This document shows positions 46,738-55,802 of a stretch of 64,000 bases of DNA, one piece after another. The notes under the pieces were generated by a model that saw only the letters and a program-made list of their open reading frames with translations, searched no databases and was not told the origin of the DNA. The translations under genes and the position numbers were made by a program. Numbering within the stretch: the first letter of the stretch is position 1; each line of letters opens with the position of its first letter. Source of the DNA: JAJVID01 sp963743425 (GTDB lineage Bacteria; Acidobacteriota; Blastocatellia; RBC074); assembly GCA_963743425.1 (NCBI GenBank), contig CAVUPU010000004.1, forward strand, positions 310,001-374,000, in the 5' to 3' direction.

Positions 46738-47319
46738 GTGTCAGATGCTGTTATGGTCGCTCAAACAATAGCCCAAACGCTGGAGAGACTCGGTATCGTT
46801 TATTGGATAGGCGGTTCAATGGCGAGTTCCATATACGGCACGCCACGCTCGACACAGGATGTAGATTTTGTGGCGGAGTTGGATGAAGGGCAGATCAACA
46901 CTTTGGTCGCTGCGCTGGAAGCCGAGTTCTACATTGATAGTGAGGTTGTGCGCCGCGCTGTACGCTCCCGCCGCTCTTTCAACGTGATTCATCTGGACAC
47001 GATGTACAAGGCTGACATCTTTGTGTTGGGCACAGATCGTCATGCGCAGGAGGAAAAACGACGGCGCAGAATCGAGCCTTTGGGGCCGGGGCCGGATGCG
47101 CCCGCCGCTTACTTTTGCAGCGCTGAAGACATCGTGTTGCAGAAATTGCTCTGGTTTCGTAAAGGCGCCGGCGTTTCTGAAAGACAATGGAACGATCTTT
47201 TAGCCGTACTGAAAATACAAGCCAATGCTCTCGATTACGATTACCTGAAGCGATGGGCTGCGGAACTAGGAGTCGCCGAGTTACTCGTTAGAGCCTTTGA
47301 TGACGCCGGCATTGGGTGA
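46738..47319 (+). CDS. MenT/AbiEii-like nucleotidyltransferase toxin
   Basis: The 193-residue protein has a nucleotidyltransferase core with the motif GGSMASSIYGTPRSTQDVDF, where GS and DVD supply the nucleotide- and metal-binding residues. A third acidic residue is probable in YKADIFVLGTDRH. It starts with GTG immediately behind the small gene. Family members of the MenT branch add pyrimidines to tRNA acceptor ends, and AbiEii relatives mediate abortive phage resistance. Whether this pair acts in stress or phage defence is open. Confidence 0.75.
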   Translation: MSDAVMVAQTIAQTLERLGIVYWIGGSMASSIYGTPRSTQDVDFVAELDEGQINTLVAALEAEFYIDSEVVRRAVRSRRSFNVIHLDTMYKADIFVLGTDRHAQEEKRRRRIEPLGPGPDAPAAYFCSAEDIVLQKLLWFRKGAGVSERQWNDLLAVLKIQANALDYDYLKRWAAELGVAELLVRAFDDAGIG

Positions 47320-47398
47320 TTATTGTGGCGCTTGCCGCCCTCGATCCCATCAGATAGACTTCGCGCGCATCACTCGATAAAAAGGAGAGCCTACTTAC

Positions 47399-47989
47399 GT
47401 GAGCGTCAAATCGGATCGCTGGATTTTGAATATGTGCCGAGAGAACGGAATGATTAAACCGTTCGAAACGAGACTCGTGCGCGAAGTCGAAGGGCGGCGC
47501 GTCATCTCGGCGGGATTATCGTCATATGGCTACGACCTGCGGCTCGCGCCGGACGGGTTTCGCGTCTTTTCGCCCATCGCCAGCGCCGAGATCGATCCGA
47601 AAAATTTCGACGAGGACTCGCTCGTCGAAGCTCCTCTGCGCGTCGCCGAAGACGGCTCGCAATACTGGCTGTTGCCGCCCCATTCCTACGCGCTGGGCGT
47701 GACGGTCGAAACGTTCAACATGCCGCGCAATGTAATAGGCTTGTGTATGGGAAAATCGACTTTTGCGCGCTGTGGGTTGATCGTGAATGCGACCCCGCTC
47801 GAACCCGGCTGGAGGGGACGGCTCGTGCTCGAATTTTCGAACTCCGCTGACCTGCCGATACGCATCTACGCCAACGAAGGCATAGCGCAGGTGACCTTCT
47901 TCGAGTCCGACGAAGACTGCGAAACCTCTTACGCCGACCGCGCGGGCAAGTATCAGGATCAGGTCGGCCTGGTCACGCCGCGCCTTTGA
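47399..47989 (+). CDS. dcd: dCTP deaminase
   Basis: The 196-residue protein belongs to the dUTPase/dCTP deaminase fold. MGKSTFARCGLIVNATPLEP is the conserved motif with the catalytic Glu and Arg/Ser residues, preceded by SSYGYDLRLAPDG. It converts dCTP to dUTP, feeding thymidylate synthesis. The start is GTG at 47399, with AAGGAG 12-17 nt upstream. It ends 3 nt before the radical SAM gene. Confidence 0.92.
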   Translation: MSVKSDRWILNMCRENGMIKPFETRLVREVEGRRVISAGLSSYGYDLRLAPDGFRVFSPIASAEIDPKNFDEDSLVEAPLRVAEDGSQYWLLPPHSYALGVTVETFNMPRNVIGLCMGKSTFARCGLIVNATPLEPGWRGRLVLEFSNSADLPIRIYANEGIAQVTFFESDEDCETSYADRAGKYQDQVGLVTPRL

Positions 47990-47992
47990 CCT

Positions 47993-49138
47993 ATGACCGG
48001 GACGGTTTTTTTACGTTTAAGGAGAAAGGCTCGCGCCATACATCGTCGTTATCGCGAGGCGCGGATGATCGCGGCTGCGCTGAAGTCTCCGCATCGCCCG
48101 ATACTGGCTCAAATTATCCCTGTTCGCCGCTGCAATCTCTCCTGCGCCTATTGCAACGAATACGACAAGACATCAGAACCCGCGCCGGTTGAAGAGATGT
48201 CGCGTCGCATAGATCTGCTCGCCGAGCTCGGAACACTGGCCATTACCTTCAGCGGAGGCGAGCCGCTGCTTCACCCCGAATTGGAAACCCTGGTCGAACG
48301 CATTCGCCGTCACAACATCATCGCCACGCTGATCACCAACGGCTACCTGCTCACCGCCGAGCGCGTGGAGCGGTTGAACCGGGCGGGACTCGATTACCTT
48401 CAGATCAGCATCGACAACGTCGACCCGGACGATGTCTCGAAGAAAAGCCTCAAGGTCCTGGATCAGAAACTTCGTTTGTTGGCGGAGCGCGCGGAGTTCG
48501 ACGTCACGATCAATTCGGTGCTGGGCAGTTCGATACGCCGACCGGAGGATGCGCTGACTATCGCGCGCCGTGTGCGCGAACTCGGTTTCAAGGGCACGGT
48601 CGGCGTCATTCATGACCATTCCGGGCAACTGCAGCCGCTCAGCGAGTCGCAACAGAGGATATATGACGAAATCTTGAATTCACGGCAAAAGTCCTTCTTC
48701 GCTTTCGATTACTACAACCAGTTTCAGAAGAACCTGGTCCGGGGTTTGCCGAACCAGTGGCATTGTCGCGCGGGGGGGCGCTACCTCTACATTTGCGAAG
48801 ACGGCCTTGTGCACTACTGTTCGCAGCAGCGCGGTTACCCGGCCATTCCGCTCGCCTCTTACACACGCGATGACCTCGAACGCGAATCCAAAGCCGTCAA
48901 ATCGTGCGCGCCATATTGCTCAATCTCCTGCGTACATCAAGTAGCGGCCGTGGACGCTTTGCGAGAGAACCCGCGAGAGGCTCTGGCGCAATTCTTCCCT
49001 TCGCATGAAGGACAAAGCGCGCCCGCCAATCTACCACGCCCGATCAAAGTCCTGACCTGGTTCTTACTGCCCGCAAAACCGAATGGCAAGCGCCGCGCCT
49101 TTCAGAACGCGGCGTTGAGGCTTTTAAGAGTGAAGTGA
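47993..49138 (+). CDS. Radical SAM protein, HpnH-like
   Basis: The 381-residue protein has the cluster motif CNLSCAYC (near residue 47) in IIPVRRCNLSCAYCNEYDK, the GGE motif FSGGEPLLHPE and YLQISIDNVDPDDV. A C-terminal region contains further Cys residues (WHCRAGGRYLYICEDGLVHY, CAPYCSISCVHQ) that may bind an auxiliary cluster. This fits radical SAM enzymes with a SPASM-like tail or the HpnH group. The substrate is unknown. Spacing to dcd is 3 nt, so the two are probably co-transcribed. Confidence 0.82.
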   Translation: MTGTVFLRLRRKARAIHRRYREARMIAAALKSPHRPILAQIIPVRRCNLSCAYCNEYDKTSEPAPVEEMSRRIDLLAELGTLAITFSGGEPLLHPELETLVERIRRHNIIATLITNGYLLTAERVERLNRAGLDYLQISIDNVDPDDVSKKSLKVLDQKLRLLAERAEFDVTINSVLGSSIRRPEDALTIARRVRELGFKGTVGVIHDHSGQLQPLSESQQRIYDEILNSRQKSFFAFDYYNQFQKNLVRGLPNQWHCRAGGRYLYICEDGLVHYCSQQRGYPAIPLASYTRDDLERESKAVKSCAPYCSISCVHQVAAVDALRENPREALAQFFPSHEGQSAPANLPRPIKVLTWFLLPAKPNGKRRAFQNAALRLLRVK

Positions 49139-49165
49139 CAATTCATCACCGGGGGGCCTGTGATT

Positions 49166-51592
49166 ATGATTACTCTGTCAATTCGCAGTTTTCTATGTCT
49201 CGGCGCCCTACTATGCGTAGGCGCCAACCCGATAATCGCGGAAGCGGAAATTGATCTCACCCGCGCCGTGGTCGTCGCCCCGGCGGACTTTTCCGGCCCG
49301 GAAAACAAAGCTGTGCAGATGTTGATTGAAGAGGTCGAGAAGCGCACGCAACTGCGTTGGCCGCGCGTCACTCAATCGCCGAACGAGGGGACGCCTTTCA
49401 TTTCGATAAACCGCGCGGCGATCAAAGGTGGGAGCAAAGCCCCGCTCGCGCGCGAAGGTTATCAGATCAAAAACACAGGCAATACTGTCTCCGTCACCGG
49501 CAATGACGCGCGCGGCGTGCTCTTCGGCGTCGGGCGCCTTTTGCGCACGCTGCGAATGACGGAGCGCAAGATCACTCTGCCTGGCGACTTCGACCTCTCG
49601 ACGACGCCGAAATATCCACTGCGCGGGCATCAACTCGGCTTTCGCCCGAAGACCAATTCCTATGACGGCTGGACGCTTTCGATGTGGGAGCAATACATCC
49701 GCGACCTGGCCGTCTTCGGCGCCAACGCGGTTGAGTTGATCCCGCCGCGTTCCGACGACGCCGCTGACAGTCCGCATTTTCCACTGCCGCAAATCGAAAT
49801 GATGATCGGCATGTCGCGCATTTGCGATGAGTATGGGCTGGACGTGTGGATCTGGTATCCGGCGCTCGATAGGGATTACAGCGATCCCAAAACGGTTGAG
49901 TTCGCTCTGAACGAATGGGGCGAGGTTTTCAAAAAGCTGCCGCGTATTGACGCGATCCTGGCGCCCGGCGGCGATCCCGGTCATACCCAGCCGAAGTACC
50001 TCATGGCGATGTTGGAAAAGCAGACTGAAAACCTGCGTCGCTATCACCCGAAAGCGGCGATGTGGGTCGCGCCGCAAGGCTTCAGTCAGGAGTGGATGGA
50101 TGAGTTCCTCGGCATCGTCAAGACAGAGCCGAAGTGGCTCGCAGGCGTCGTCTACGGCCCGCAATGCCGACTGACGATGCCGAAGCTGCGCGAAGCGTTG
50201 CCGGCAAAGCTTCCTATTCGCCACTACCCCGACATCACGCACAGCCGCCACAGCCAGTTCGCAGTGCCCGATTGGGACACGGCCTATGCGTTGACCGAAG
50301 CGCGCGAAATCATCAACCCGCGCCCCACACAGATGGCGACAGTCTTCCGGCTCTACCAACCTTACACTATCGGCTTTATCGCCTATTCCGAAGGCTGCAA
50401 CGACGACGTGAACAAGGTTGTATGGAGCAGCCTGGGTTGGAACCCTGAGGCCGATGTCGTGGAAATCCTGCGCGAGTATAGCCGCTATTTCATCGGCGCA
50501 AATTACGCCGACAACTTTGCGCAAGGATTGCTCGCGCTCGAACGCAACTGGATCGGGCCGGTGTTGACCGACCGGAGCGTCAACACCACGCTGCAACAGT
50601 TTCAAAGTATGGAACGACAAGCCGCGCCGAAGGATTTGGCCAACTGGCGTTTTCAGCAGGCGCTCTATCGCGCGTATTACGACGCCTACGTGCGCGCCCG
50701 TTTGCTCTACGAAACCGCGTCGGAAGAGCAGGCGCTGGAAAAACTGCGCGACGCGCGACGCGCGGGAACGCTCGCCGCCATGAACGAAGCCGAAAAGATA
50801 CTGGATCGCGCTGTGACCGAGCGCATCGCGCAGGACGTGCGGGCGCGCGTCTTCGAGTTGGGTGAAGCCTTGTTTCAAAGCATCCGCATGCAACTCAGCG
50901 TCGAAAAGTATCAAGCCATCGCGGTCGGGCGCGGCGCGAATCTCAACACGATTGATTTCCCGCTCAACAACCGGATCTGGCTGAAACAGCAGTTCAGTGA
51001 TGTTCGCAAGCCGATGTCGGAACGCGAACGCGTCGAGCGGCTGGATGAGATCATCAACCGGCAGAACCCCGGTCCCGGCGGTTTTTATGACGACCTGGGA
51101 AATCTGACGCGGCAACCGCATCTGGTTCGCGGCCCCGGATTTGAAAAAGATCCCTCCCTGCTCGAATCGAGCGCCGTCAGCATCGTCCAATTCGACAGCG
51201 CGATCGCGGCCAACAACGACTTCGCCTTAATCGGCATGGGCGCGCAACCGGCCGGGCCCATTTCCTGGTGGGATTTGGCCGAGACTTACTACGACACGCC
51301 GCTGCGGATGCGTTATACGGGATTGGACAAGAGCGCGCATTACAAAATCCGCGTGGTTTATGTCGGCGATCGGCAGCGCGAAGTGCGGCTGATGGCGGAT
51401 GACAAATTCGAAGTTCACCCGCTCATCAAAAAAGAGCCGCGCCCGCTCGAATTCGATATTCCGCCAGCGGCTACTTCTGACGGCGAATTGAATTTGAGCT
51501 GGTATCAGGCGCCTGGCAGCCGCGGCGCGGGGCGCGGCTGCCAGGTGGCGGAAGTGTGGTTGATCAAAAATGATCTGAAGCGTGCGCCTTAA
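49166..51592 (+). CDS. Large exported glycoside hydrolase-like protein (GH20/GH67-type architecture)
   Basis: The protein (808 aa) has a signal peptide (FLCLGALLCVGANPIIAEA). A GH20b-like alpha/beta domain follows (about 25-140; VQMLIEEVEKRTQL, VSVTGNDARGVLFGVGRLLR), then a TIM-barrel-like domain starting at PLRGHQLGFRPKTNSYDGWT, and a long helical and beta C-terminal part. This order is seen in beta-hexosaminidase- and alpha-glucuronidase-type enzymes that split carbohydrate side chains. Catalytic residues cannot be named safely; ELIPPRSDD and APGGDPGHTQ are candidate loops. I took ATG 49166; a GTG lies two codons upstream. Confidence 0.72.
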   Translation: MITLSIRSFLCLGALLCVGANPIIAEAEIDLTRAVVVAPADFSGPENKAVQMLIEEVEKRTQLRWPRVTQSPNEGTPFISINRAAIKGGSKAPLAREGYQIKNTGNTVSVTGNDARGVLFGVGRLLRTLRMTERKITLPGDFDLSTTPKYPLRGHQLGFRPKTNSYDGWTLSMWEQYIRDLAVFGANAVELIPPRSDDAADSPHFPLPQIEMMIGMSRICDEYGLDVWIWYPALDRDYSDPKTVEFALNEWGEVFKKLPRIDAILAPGGDPGHTQPKYLMAMLEKQTENLRRYHPKAAMWVAPQGFSQEWMDEFLGIVKTEPKWLAGVVYGPQCRLTMPKLREALPAKLPIRHYPDITHSRHSQFAVPDWDTAYALTEAREIINPRPTQMATVFRLYQPYTIGFIAYSEGCNDDVNKVVWSSLGWNPEADVVEILREYSRYFIGANYADNFAQGLLALERNWIGPVLTDRSVNTTLQQFQSMERQAAPKDLANWRFQQALYRAYYDAYVRARLLYETASEEQALEKLRDARRAGTLAAMNEAEKILDRAVTERIAQDVRARVFELGEALFQSIRMQLSVEKYQAIAVGRGANLNTIDFPLNNRIWLKQQFSDVRKPMSERERVERLDEIINRQNPGPGGFYDDLGNLTRQPHLVRGPGFEKDPSLLESSAVSIVQFDSAIAANNDFALIGMGAQPAGPISWWDLAETYYDTPLRMRYTGLDKSAHYKIRVVYVGDRQREVRLMADDKFEVHPLIKKEPRPLEFDIPPAATSDGELNLSWYQAPGSRGAGRGCQVAEVWLIKNDLKRAP

Positions 51593-51662
51593 AAGGTTTG
51601 ACAGGCGCCATTTGACTGCCTAACATCCCATCGTCATTTAGGTTTTCCTTCAGAGGTTAGAC

Positions 51663-51899
51663 ATGCTTACTCACTACATTCACGCGGCAATGAATCAGGC
51701 GCGCTACAAAATCCTCGAAGACGGCTCCTACTTCGGGGAAATTCCCGACCTCGCAGGCATCTGGGCTAATGAATCGACGCTGGAAGACTGTCGCGCGACT
51801 TTGCAGGAAGTGCTCGAAGACTGGTTGATCCTCAAATTGAGAGATCATGATCCCATTCCGCAGGTCGGCAACATTGACCTCAATCTCAAAGCGGCCTAA
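51663..51899 (+). CDS. hicB: HicB-type antitoxin
   Basis: The 78-residue protein has the partial RNase H-like HicB fold (DGSYFGEIPDLAGIWANEST, LEDCRATLQEVLEDWLILKL). HicB binds HicA and represses the operon. It lacks the C-terminal DNA-binding extension of longer HicB proteins. HicA lies 9 nt downstream in the same frame, so the order is the reverse of the common hicAB order but usual for this subgroup. Confidence 0.88.
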   Translation: MLTHYIHAAMNQARYKILEDGSYFGEIPDLAGIWANESTLEDCRATLQEVLEDWLILKLRDHDPIPQVGNIDLNLKAA

Positions 51900-51908
51900 A
51901 CAATACCC

Positions 51909-52118
51909 ACGCCCATTACGCGCAAAGAGCTTATTCGCAAATTCCGCCGCCTCGGCTTTACTGGCCCGCTAGCCGGGAAGCGCCACCAGTTTATGCAACG
52001 AGGGCAATTGAAAGTGCGTATCCCCAACCCACATCGGAAAGCAGACATCGGCGAAGCTCTGCTCAAAGAGATTCTTCGTCAAGCCGGCATTAGCCCGGAA
52101 GATTGGGACAAAGCCTGA
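51909..52118 (+). CDS. hicA: HicA-type mRNA interferase, start codon apparently ACG
   Basis: The frame reads PITRKELIRKFRRLGFTGPL, AGKRHQFMQRGQLKVRIPNP, then HRKADIGEALLKEILRQAGI. This is the double-stranded RNA-binding-like HicA fold with the catalytic His in GKRHQFM. Typical HicA proteins start MPITRKEL; here the codon at the Met position (51909) is ACG and no ATG, GTG or TTG exists between the hicB stop and the conserved region. So the toxin may have lost its start (which would silence it) or uses a rare one. Total 69 residues. Confidence 0.75.
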   Translation, partial: TPITRKELIRKFRRLGFTGPLAGKRHQFMQRGQLKVRIPNPHRKADIGEALLKEILRQAGISPEDWDKA

Positions 52119-52129
52119 AACCACTCAAA

Positions 52130-52945
52130 ATGAACGGAAGAGAACTCGTCAAAGCGTTGCGCGAAGGTCGCCGTGTCTACGGCACAATGATCGTTTCGAC
52201 CTCGCCGCATTGGCCCGCCGCTGTGAAAGGCGCCGGCGCGGATTTCGTCTTCATTGACACGGAGCACATCGCCATTGATCGCACGACGCTGTCGTGGATG
52301 TGCCAGACCTATCGCGCGCTCGGCCTCGCCCCGCTTGTGCGCATCCCTTCACCCGATCCCTATCAGGCCACTGTCGCGCTCGACAATGGCGCGAGCGGCG
52401 TCCTCGCGCCTTACGTTGAGACGCCGGAGCAGGCGCGGCGGCTGCGCGGCGCGGTCAAGTTGCGACCACTCAAAGGGAGAGTATTGGAAGAGGTGTTGAA
52501 TGGAGAGCGCGAGCTGGATGCATCGGTCAATCAATACATCGCTGATCGTTGCGCCGAAAACGTGTTGCTCCTCAACATCGAAAGCGCGCCGGCGCTCACC
52601 CGCCTCGATGAAATTCTCGCCGTGCCGGACATTGACGCGGTGCAGGTTGGCCCGCACGACCTCTCGTGCAGCCTGGGCGTGCCCGAACAATACGCGCATC
52701 CGCGGTTCGAAGAAGCCGTCCAAACGATCATCGCCAAAGCCAGAGCGCGCCACATCGGCGTGGGCGTGCATTATTGGCGCCTCATCGAGGACGAGCTGCG
52801 TTGGGTCAAGGCGGGCGCGAACCTGATCGTGCATTCGGGCGACATCGCGCTCTTTGCCGATGCGCTGCGCGCCGATCTCAAGCGGTTTCGCGAAGAGTGC
52901 GGCGATGGGACGGCCGCGCTTGGGGAGAGAGAGTTGATCGTTTAA
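52130..52945 (+). CDS. HpcH/HpaI-family aldolase/citrate lyase-like enzyme
   Basis: The 271-residue TIM-barrel protein has the family pattern: VFIDTEHIAIDRTTLSWMCQ, APLVRIPSPDPYQATVALDN, ASGVLAPYVETPEQARRL, LLLNIESAPALTRLDEILAV and DAVQVGPHDLSCSLGVP. The metal ligands are expected to be the Glu of LNIESAP and a following Asp. These enzymes cleave 2-keto-3-deoxy acids to pyruvate and an aldehyde. ATG 52130 is used, 11 nt after the hicA stop. Substrate unknown; it may serve the sugar-acid breakdown suggested by the preceding glycoside hydrolase-like gene. Confidence 0.86.
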   Translation: MNGRELVKALREGRRVYGTMIVSTSPHWPAAVKGAGADFVFIDTEHIAIDRTTLSWMCQTYRALGLAPLVRIPSPDPYQATVALDNGASGVLAPYVETPEQARRLRGAVKLRPLKGRVLEEVLNGERELDASVNQYIADRCAENVLLLNIESAPALTRLDEILAVPDIDAVQVGPHDLSCSLGVPEQYAHPRFEEAVQTIIAKARARHIGVGVHYWRLIEDELRWVKAGANLIVHSGDIALFADALRADLKRFREECGDGTAALGERELIV

Positions 52946-53025
52946 ATGATTAAGGAACGCAATAGGGCAAGAAAGACAAACGAACACAAAAGAAAGGCGT
53001 TGATCATCGTTTCGACCACTAACAG

Positions 53026-53106
53026 GAACCACGGATTTTCACGGATGCGGCGGATCAACACGGATAATCCGTGAAAATCCGTAGCATCCGTGAAAATCCG
53101 CGGTTT
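53026..53106. repeat. CACGGAT-type hairpin
   Basis: AACCACGGATTTTCACGGAT and ATCCGTGAAAATCCGCGGTT form an inverted pair, with an inner ACACGGAT / ATCCGTGA-like repeat. The surrounding stretch 52946-53526 shows no supported gene. Confidence 0.82.
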
Positions 53107-53526
53107 CAACATCTGTCTCGCTGGCCGAAACAATGATCGCAGCCAAAAGAAATTACAGCGAACTTTACTTGACCTGGTTACAGTCTTGACACGTGTAAAA
53201 ATTGGTCAGAGTAGACTGGGCGAAAACTCTGGATTCCGGCTAGGTCAATTCTTCCACTGAAAAATCAAAGGCATGGCTGGATTTTTGAAAGCTGTTTTGA
53301 GGAAGGTTTTGGGACAACAGAAATTCTTCGCATTTTTCTGGCCGCTGCGCCCATCATCATGTAAAATACATTCCCCACATTTGCCCGCCGTCGCGTTTTC
53401 TTGAAGGAATGTCCTCTGGAGCCTCTGAAGACGGGCATCTCACACGATCAAGCACAAAGTTTAGGAATATTCGATGAAATACGCATTCTGTTCGGCGTTC
53501 GCTCCGGACGATGGAGACGATGCTCG

Positions 53527-55386
53527 ATGTATGTGGTTGGTGTGTTTTTCACAGTTCTGCTGGTAGTCTGCGTGCTGCTGCTGATTCTCGACTATATTCG
53601 CGTAGCTCGTCTGTACGGCGGATCCAAGCTCGTCGCCTTTAAGCAGATATTCTTCACCGTTCGCAAGAGCCAGAGCTGGTGGATTCTCTTCGTCGTCCCG
53701 CTCAGTGTAGCTGGAACTCTGTATATGTTAACAGATCCTTTATTCCGCGCTACAGTACCAGTCGAAATCGTAGTACCTGGCCTCCTGGCCGTCCCGATTT
53801 CGTCACTGCTGATCCGTCTTCGGCCACCTGCCGTCTTCTTCTTGGGAAGTTCGCAATATGGACAGCAGTTGTTTCGGTCGGTCAGATCGAAGGCGAAGGG
53901 GTACCGTGTCATCTCATTCCTACAACCCTCCCCCAATTTTGCTAGCGTGCTAGACCATATGATGGACGGTTATCGGACAGGCCGAAGTGTGGACTGGACG
54001 CAGATCGTAAGACCATTGGTGGAGACAATACCGCTTTTGGTCTTAGATACGCGCGATGATGATAGCTCCGGGGTCATAGAAGAAGCGCGTTGGCTGATTC
54101 AACCCCACCTGCGCAATCGGGTGCTCTTCGTCTCCACTGATACCGGAACCTTACCCGTTCTCGATGCAGTCGATAAGTCCATAACACGCTCCGACCTCCA
54201 CATCACGACTCCGCAAAACTGTGCCCAAGCCATCCGCGACCGGTTGCAAGCTATCGAAGTAGCAGCTTTGACCGAGGCCCCGCAGAAGCGTAATAAATCA
54301 ATGGAGAGTGTCAGAAGATCATGGGATATAGGTAGCGTATTAGGCATACTCATCTTGTGCGCGTGTGGCGCCGGCATCGGTCTACTTTGTGGATTCATCG
54401 GATGCGCCGTATTCGTAGCGAAGTCTCCTGCTTCGTTCATGGCTCAAACGGAACTGTCGGGCACCGAGGCGCTGTCCCTCGTAGTGAGTGCATGTTTGGG
54501 CGCTATAGTATCCGTGTGGTTCGGTGCTGGCGCGCACAATGGGGACTTCGGTTTCGGCGCAGCGCCGTTCAAAGCGCCATCGTCGTTGCTACGCGCCCAC
54601 GGACGGTCTGTTTCACTCGGCGCCACCTATGGGGCTGGCGCCGGCGCTTTCGCATTTACCATCGTTTCATTGACGATGGCCCTCATGCTGATGAATGAGC
54701 CAAAGACGGCGCACTCTCTGTGGGCCAAATCGTCATACTGGGTTGTACTCTCGGAACTAGTTCTTGGCGTGGCGGGCGGGGCTCTTGTTGGCGGAGTTGT
54801 CGGCTGGCTCTTGTGGAGAGGCAACTCGCGGCACACCGTCAGATTCAACATTCCTCGCAATGAGTTAGTCAATGTCTCGTGGCTGCGTTTCGCCGGGGTC
54901 GGGACGGTGTACGGAGCTACGATGTTTGGTTTCTGCGTGTTGGCCTTCTGGCAATTCTTAGGGCCTATGAATGACGCAGGTGTAATCGCCGCCTCTGCTG
55001 GTGGTTTGTACTTCTTATGCCTGGCACTCTTCATCCGTCGCCAATATGTCGTGTTCCTGTGTGAGGAATTCGATGCTGTCGGTTACGCGCGAATGCAGCA
55101 AGGGCTTGATCCTGCTCCGGATAGCGACGAGCAGTTGGTAGAGGAATTCTTCGCCGCTCATGTTCGCACGAAGAAACGTGTAACTCGATGGGCGACCGGC
55201 GGCGGCATGCTGTGCGGAGCGGCGATCGGATTACGCCTAGGCATCTATGCCTCAGTTGTGCGCCTGGGTTCAACGGGCGGGAAGATGTGGTTTATGGTGA
55301 TCATCGGCACGTTGATAGGAGCCATTTTGGGATCCAGCATTGTCATACTTGGACCTCGCTTGAAAATCTCGGCGGCGGTCCAGTGA
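53527..55386 (+). CDS. Unrecognised multi-pass membrane protein with internal Rossmann/TIR-like soluble domain
   Basis: From ATG 53527 the protein is 619 residues. Three membrane spans (VGVFFTVLLVVCVLLLILDY, SWWILFVVPLSVAGTLYML, EIVVPGLLAVPISSLLI) precede a soluble domain of about 160 residues. Its beta-alpha pattern runs PAVFFLGSSQYGQQLFRSVR, RVISFLQPSPNF, IPLLVLDTRDDDSSGVIEEA, RVLFVSTDTGT. About eight more spans follow. The alternation of LLVLDTRDDDSS and EEARWLI recalls TIR-like folds, but I see no clear catalytic Glu motif and do not assign the family. Codon use is more A/T-tolerant than neighbours (many TTA, GTA, CTA), which suggests recent transfer. A TTG at 53401 would add 42 residues. 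Confidence 0.6.
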   Translation: MYVVGVFFTVLLVVCVLLLILDYIRVARLYGGSKLVAFKQIFFTVRKSQSWWILFVVPLSVAGTLYMLTDPLFRATVPVEIVVPGLLAVPISSLLIRLRPPAVFFLGSSQYGQQLFRSVRSKAKGYRVISFLQPSPNFASVLDHMMDGYRTGRSVDWTQIVRPLVETIPLLVLDTRDDDSSGVIEEARWLIQPHLRNRVLFVSTDTGTLPVLDAVDKSITRSDLHITTPQNCAQAIRDRLQAIEVAALTEAPQKRNKSMESVRRSWDIGSVLGILILCACGAGIGLLCGFIGCAVFVAKSPASFMAQTELSGTEALSLVVSACLGAIVSVWFGAGAHNGDFGFGAAPFKAPSSLLRAHGRSVSLGATYGAGAGAFAFTIVSLTMALMLMNEPKTAHSLWAKSSYWVVLSELVLGVAGGALVGGVVGWLLWRGNSRHTVRFNIPRNELVNVSWLRFAGVGTVYGATMFGFCVLAFWQFLGPMNDAGVIAASAGGLYFLCLALFIRRQYVVFLCEEFDAVGYARMQQGLDPAPDSDEQLVEEFFAAHVRTKKRVTRWATGGGMLCGAAIGLRLGIYASVVRLGSTGGKMWFMVIIGTLIGAILGSSIVILGPRLKISAAVQ

Positions 55387-55441
55387 TCTTGAGAGGAATC
55401 ATTGGTAGTTGCTGGAAACGTGGCTGATTCACTTGTACCCG

Positions 55442-55735
55442 TTAACGACCTGGCGCCTGCATAGACCACATCAGATACATACCGACGACGCCCCCGCGAG
55501 AGAAATGGCGGTCACTATCTTGACACTGGTTGGCGATGTGAACACTGCCTGACAACACCCCGACGCCCATCACAATCCAGGACAGACAACCGAAGAAGAG
55601 ATAGCCCTTGAAGATTTTCTCGTATCCCTCTTCCAATTCAGGATGTTCAGTGATCAATTTTCTCGCCCCGCGCCTCAACATGTAAGCATTCAACACTGTG
55701 GCGATGAGCGCCAAGAGCCAAAAAATCTTGCCCAT
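55442..55735 (-). CDS. Small membrane protein, unknown
   Basis: This 97-residue protein has two membrane spans (IFWLLALIATVLNAYMLRRG and YLFFGCLSWIVMGVGVLSGS) and a polar C-terminus. I do not recognise the family. It faces the large membrane protein (converging 3' ends, 55 nt apart) and is followed at a distance of 67 nt on the same strand by the SPFH gene. A partnership with either neighbour is only a possibility. Confidence 0.6.
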   Translation of the reverse strand: MGKIFWLLALIATVLNAYMLRRGARKLITEHPELEEGYEKIFKGYLFFGCLSWIVMGVGVLSGSVHIANQCQDSDRHFSRGGVVGMYLMWSMQAPGR

Positions 55736-55802
55736 AACCGCCTTACTTCAGGTTTTATTCGGCCAGCCGCCTTGAGGTAAGCGGCTGGCCGAACGAGTTG
55801 TT

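Noticed and set aside
49211..51190. 659-codon open frame opposite the glycoside hydrolase-like gene
   Set aside because: Mirror of a coding frame with a signal peptide and coherent domains; the antisense product shows no motif.
53180..53215. Sigma-70 promoter TTGACA...TAGACT before the large membrane protein
   Set aside because: Spacing between the two boxes is about 20 nt, too long to be convincing.
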